Source of the DNA: Certhia americana
Taxonomy: Eukaryota > Chordata > Aves > Passeriformes > Certhiidae
NCBI GenBank assembly: GCA_018697195.1
Contig: JAGMWU010000072.1
Coordinates: forward strand, 124,001 to 188,000
Direction: 5' to 3'
Length of the DNA: 64,000 nucleotides
Position numbers and translations under genes: made by a program. Shown in pieces: positions 60,301 to 64,000 of this stretch; position 1 is the first letter of the stretch; each line of letters begins with the position of its first letter. The notes beneath the pieces were generated by a model, which saw only the letters and a list, made by a program, of their open reading frames with translations, was not told the origin of the DNA and did no database searches.

Positions 60301-62740
60301 ATACCTGGAAGAGGGGGAAGGTCGTCTGTATTAACATTGAGCAGCTTTGGCCACACTTTGCACCGGATCTCATCTGTGAGCAGCCCGCCCTCGCTGATCG
60401 CCATCCGCCTCAGCGTTGCCACATCGATGGGGTCACTGTTCAGAGCCCGGTAAATCTCTGCCACTTTTCTTTTCTTCTTAGCATCAAAGTCTGCAAAAGG
60501 TCACAGAGATGTGAGCTGACAGGCAGTGCCTGCACACAGCGGGGACTAGCAACAGCCACTCACAGCAATGTCACACACACACACAAGAGAGATGACACAG
60601 GACACTCGTCACACTGTCAGGACAGGGATGACTCTGGTGGTGACCCCTCCAGCTGAGTGTCCCCATTTCTGCAGGCTCAGCATTGGGAGTACCTCAAAGG
60701 GCACTCTCACTACTTCCCTATGACCCTGGGGATCCCACTGTGGGTGACAAAGGCTGCTCCTCCTGACACCAGAGCCACCACCAGTGCTCAGATGGAGTCC
60801 TTGGCTCCTATCCTTTCCAACAGCTCATGGCTCCATACAGGATCAAGAAAGCCCTGCAAAGCCATCCTGAAATTCTTTGCTCTCTGATGCAGCTGCCAGC
60901 TCAGCTGTCAAGTGTTTTCTAAGACCAGGACTTAGGAAAGTGTTCTAAAAAGTTTAGGAAAGTGCTCCCAAAACTGTGTTCCTACCGACTCCCAGGTGCA
61001 GCCGTCCTAGGAAGAAGCCATTTGAATATTTCCACTGACAGCAACAGATGCAAGAAAGGACATAATTATACCAGAGTTAAAGAATCATAAACACATTGAC
61101 TTTTCCTACAACAAACACAAACCTGACAGCCATCAGTACACACACAGCTCAGCTAGTAGGAAACAATTCCCACTGTTTTGAGGAGCACAGGAATTCAGGG
61201 CAGGGAGGGAAGGGGGTTAGACACACTTACAGGACACCAGAGTGCTTCCCAGGGAGCGAAGAAGGGACACTACTTCACACCACATAGTGGAATTTGTCAC
61301 CACTGCCTCATGTGAGGAAAGAGAGAAGCAGCTGAAAGCCACTGATATCCCACACTATAGGACTTCCCAGTAAGGAGGTTTGCTGGGCGGCTGCAGGACT
61401 GGAGTGCAGGATGAGGCCACAAACACTGCCTTTCCCTGAAGGCTTTTCCCATAGATGCAACAACTCTTGGGATCCAACCAGGATTCGTTCTATATGGGAC
61501 GTGTCCCTATAGGATTTGGGGTGGGAGGAATTAAAAGGATTTCGATGAAGAAACAGCTGTTTCCCAAGGCCGAGCCCTCCCGGCAGCGATAGGAGAACTC
61601 GTTCCTCTGCCCACGTGGCACCTCAGACACTGCCCCGGCCCTGTTCCTGCGAGCTCCTGGCTGGAAGTGCAGCTCTCAGCGAGGTCTGAAGGGAGCCGGC
61701 AGGTCGGCAGGCTGTTCACACACACGGATGGACCCAAACAAGCTGTAACAGCCTGCGACAGAGCTCCACCTCCCTCCGAATTCCAAGGTCCTGGTAACAT
61801 TAAATCTGTTATCGCTCATACAGTGACTACAGTTTCTTTTATTTCCTTTCCCGCCCCAAGTGCAAGCAGAGTTATTTGCACAACAGAAGCCAGCTCTGCT
61901 CAGTCGGTTCCCTATTCCCAGCCAGTTCCCTACCCCCAGCTGTTCCTGATCCCTTGCCACACGCACACACTGGGCTGTCACATACCGATGCCTCGGGAAG
62001 GAGGAGACAAAGCCTACTGGAGAAAGAACTATTCACACACAAAGAACTTAAGGAGTAGTGGGAAGGTAGGAGCACATCTTACGGGCTCCTCCTCTCAAAC
62101 TTACTAATAAAGACCCCAATATATACACTTTTCAAACATACAGGGGGCAATACCTGCGAATATTACCAAAACCAGTGCATTTCGAAACGTATTTTATGCG
62201 ACCACAAAACCTTAACTCCTAGGTTCACCCTTGCAACTAGGTGAGGGCGGTCTAAAACCTAGATGGGTCCGTCGGTGCTTCTGCACCGCTGCAGGCACCG
62301 GGCACCGACACACGGCCTCGTCAGATCTCGCCACTCCGCCGGTGCCGCAGAGCCCTCGGTCACTGCCGGGGACCGACCGCCCTCGGGCCCGGCTCGGGTC
62401 AGGCAGCATCAACCGCGCCCGGCTGCTTCCTGTCCGCCCGAGCCCGCGGCGGGCGCACAGCCGCGGGGTGGGCCGGACCCTTCGCTCGGTGCCGGGATCC
62501 CCGGTTCCCTTCGGACCCCCCGGTTCCCTTCGGACCCCCCGGTTCCCCCGCCCGCTCCCGCCGGGGGGGGCTCTGAGCGCAGCGCCGGCCCCGCCCCGCC
62601 GCCAGGGGGCGCCGCCGTGCCCGCAAGGGGCGCTCCAGCCCCCGCCCCCTCAGCGGAACCACCGCCCCCCGCCCGCCGGGCCCGGCCCAGCCCGTACCGT
62701 GACCGCCGACGCCGTTGCGCGGCGGGCTCTGCCGGCCCAT
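54321..62740 (-). CDS. TBC1D20: TBC1D20, RAB1 GTPase-activating protein of the ER
   Basis: TBC1D20 is an ER-anchored RAB1/RAB18 GAP that acts in ER-Golgi traffic and, in mammals, lens and testis development. Exons: 62698-62740, 60305-60490, 59117-59200, 57482-57668, 56610-56711, 55571-55712, 54710-54897, 54321-54576. All are GT/AG and in phase, total 1188 nt, 395 aa (human 403). The TBC domain is strongly conserved from MAISEGGLLTDEIR to the SEVG-type block AEVGTIFALSWLITWFGH. The arginine-finger motif is LLDVRRS (Arg about 96/97) and the glutamine finger is YYQGYHD (Gln about 136). The C-terminus has one tail-anchor-like membrane segment (LAVMGLTVALGAAALAVV). Exon 1 encodes only 14 residues (MGRQSPPRNGVGGH), shorter than in human and the least certain part. 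The start lies in a CpG island and exon 2 begins DFDAKKKRKVAEIY, as in mammals. Confidence 0.98.
60491..62260. other. TBC1D20 intron 1 (non-island part)
   Basis: Non-coding sequence between exon 2 and the CpG island. It holds a short ACACAC tract (about 60570-60585). No exon or clear transposon was recognised. Confidence 0.6.
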
Positions 62741-63060
62741 GTTCCCGGACGCTGCGGCGCATTCCGGGCCGGATACCGGACCGGGCCGGGACTCCGCGCT
62801 CCCCGTGCCGTCCGGTTCCGTCCCGCCCCCGCCCGCTCCCCCCGCCCCCCGCCCGCCGGCGCGCGGGCGGGACGTCACGGCGCCGCAATGCGCAGGCGCG
62901 GCGCAGCCAGCCGGGGCCCGCGGGCGGAGGCAGCCGCGCATGCGCAAACGGAAGAGCGCGGCCTGGCCGTGTCCGCCTGGAGCGCGCCTCAGGGGCAGTT
63001 TAAAACAAACAGTAAAAACCGAGCCCCAAACCCTCCCCATGGCCGCCGTACTGGTTATTC
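62260..63060 (-). promoter_or_regulatory. TBC1D20: CpG-island promoter and first exon of TBC1D20
   Basis: A very CpG-dense block spans the ATG at 62740. It includes GC boxes and, within intron 1 (about 62498-62545), two to three tandem copies of a CCCCGGTTCCCTTCGGAC-type unit. No TATA box is seen near the start, as expected for a housekeeping gene. Confidence 0.65.
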
Positions 63061-64000
63061 CCAGCGCTGTCGGGGCCGGGAAACACACCCACAGCGGTGC
63101 TGCACACTGGTTGCTGCCACCACGCAAAAAACCCCCCGCAAACCCTCCAAACTCCCCCGTGAATGCTCGGAGACAACGCAGTGCGAGAACTAGCGCCCGG
63201 CCCTTCTTGTCCAGCGCACAAAATTCCTTTCAGGCACAAGGTTCCGTGCTTCCTTGTGCAAGGCTGACAGGCTCTGGGGCCATCCACCACTCCCAGTTTC
63301 CTCCGCCACACGTCTTAATCGTATGCAAACCTCCCTCGCTTGGAATAATGAAAGAAGTGGGTAAAATGTCCTGCATAGCTCAGAACCAGTGCAAACAAGC
63401 TGTATTTTGTCATACTGGGTGCTTTTACGTTACAGCACATTGAGGTAACAGTCAACACAGTCCAACTTTCACATCACTTTAGGATATAAAAGATTAAGTA
63501 CAATGGATTTCCACTGGATGAAGGCATGGAGGAGAAAGCTATCCTGGTGTATGTGAAAAACCTCATCTCCCTGCCAGCAATCCTCACAGAAAAGGGGCAG
63601 TGTTCCATGTCCCACAAATCAATTTAATCCAGCCCACATGCTCTATCCTAAAATTAACTAAGCAACGTGGAAGCACATCTCCATCCTCCCCAAAGACCAG
63701 ATGAGGGATGGGTGCCTGGGACAAGCAGGAGCTGCAGGCCAAGGCATCAGCACCCACTGAGGAACGTGAAGATCACTCAATGTCCAGGGAAACAACTGCT
63801 GCAATGGCTTTGGGATGAGAGGTCACTAAGAGGGACAGGTGCCATTGTGCCTGCAGCCACACCAGCTGAACCACCATTAGGTGGCTGAAAACAAGTTCAA
63901 AGAAATCCAGTAAGTGGCAACAAGCACGAACACCTAATAATTGGTTCATCATTTCAATTCCCCACCATCATGGCTGAGACAGAAGAGGAGGGTTTTTTGT
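63060..64000. other. Sequence upstream of TBC1D20
   Basis: Beyond the CpG island the sequence becomes AT-richer. In human, CSNK2A1 is the next gene on this side. No CSNK2A1 coding exon is recognisable in the last kilobase, and neither a 3' UTR nor plain intergenic DNA can be distinguished. Confidence 0.5.

Noticed and set aside
1..64000. CRISPR arrays, phage or bacterial operons
   Set aside because: The tandem repeats have no unique spacers of regular length, and all genes are split vertebrate genes (or intronless SoxC).

Overview
The window is vertebrate nuclear DNA and very probably avian. It has intron-split genes with GT/AG junctions, CpG-island promoters, compact introns, and two 3' ends of CR1 LINEs, the dominant bird retroposon. 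The genes match human chromosome 20 genes, and the density and GC content suit a bird chromosome-20-type (micro)chromosome. I found no bacterial, phage or CRISPR features. Gene calls come from exon-by-exon translation and recall of the families; no searches were run.

Layout, left to right. (1) 251-3169, minus: the 5' twelve exons of a secreted BPI/LBP-family lipid-binding protein whose last exons lie off the left edge. (2) 6300-7200, minus: ID1, with a TATA/CCAAT promoter and, about 0.45 kb upstream, a recognisable BMP-response element. (3) 7.2-12.4 kb: intergenic DNA with a 20-bp minisatellite and candidate conserved regulatory islands. (4) 12.4-25.6 kb, minus: HM13 (signal peptide peptidase), complete in 12 coding exons, 370 aa. 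(5) 28.3-31.1 kb, minus: REM1, an RGK GTPase, complete in 4 coding exons, 291 aa. (6) 34.3-52 kb, plus: the SOX12 locus, present twice. (7) 52.2-62.7 kb, minus: TBC1D20 (RAB1 GAP), complete in 8 coding exons, 395 aa, tail-to-tail with SOX12. Read on the minus strand, REM1-HM13-ID1 is the human 20q11.21 order. SOX12 and TBC1D20 are near neighbours in human 20p13, so two regions separate in human are joined here.

The strongest anomaly is SOX12. About 35.3-43.2 kb and about 44.96-52.0 kb are the same locus. The first copy is clean up to about 36.4 kb and then full of insertions, which destroy SOX12. The second copy is error-rich up to about 46.4 kb and then clean, with an intact 300-aa SOX12. 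Between them lies 1.7 kb of AT-rich, homopolymer-rich sequence that resembles nothing nearby. This mirror-image pattern is what two uncorrected long-read contig extensions would give if they failed to merge. I therefore read it as a false duplication in the assembly, not as a SOX12 pseudogene. A second probable base error is one extra G in a 9-G run in ID1, which throws the conserved C-terminus out of frame.

The genes do not form one pathway. They act as a conserved syntenic block: two ER/early-secretory proteins (HM13, TBC1D20), two nuclear regulators (ID1, SOX12), a calcium-channel-regulating GTPase (REM1) and a secreted innate-immunity-type protein (BPI-like). I found no undescribed system. 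The points most worth following up are the assembly duplication, the rearranged BMP-response element and the non-coding islands between ID1 and HM13.
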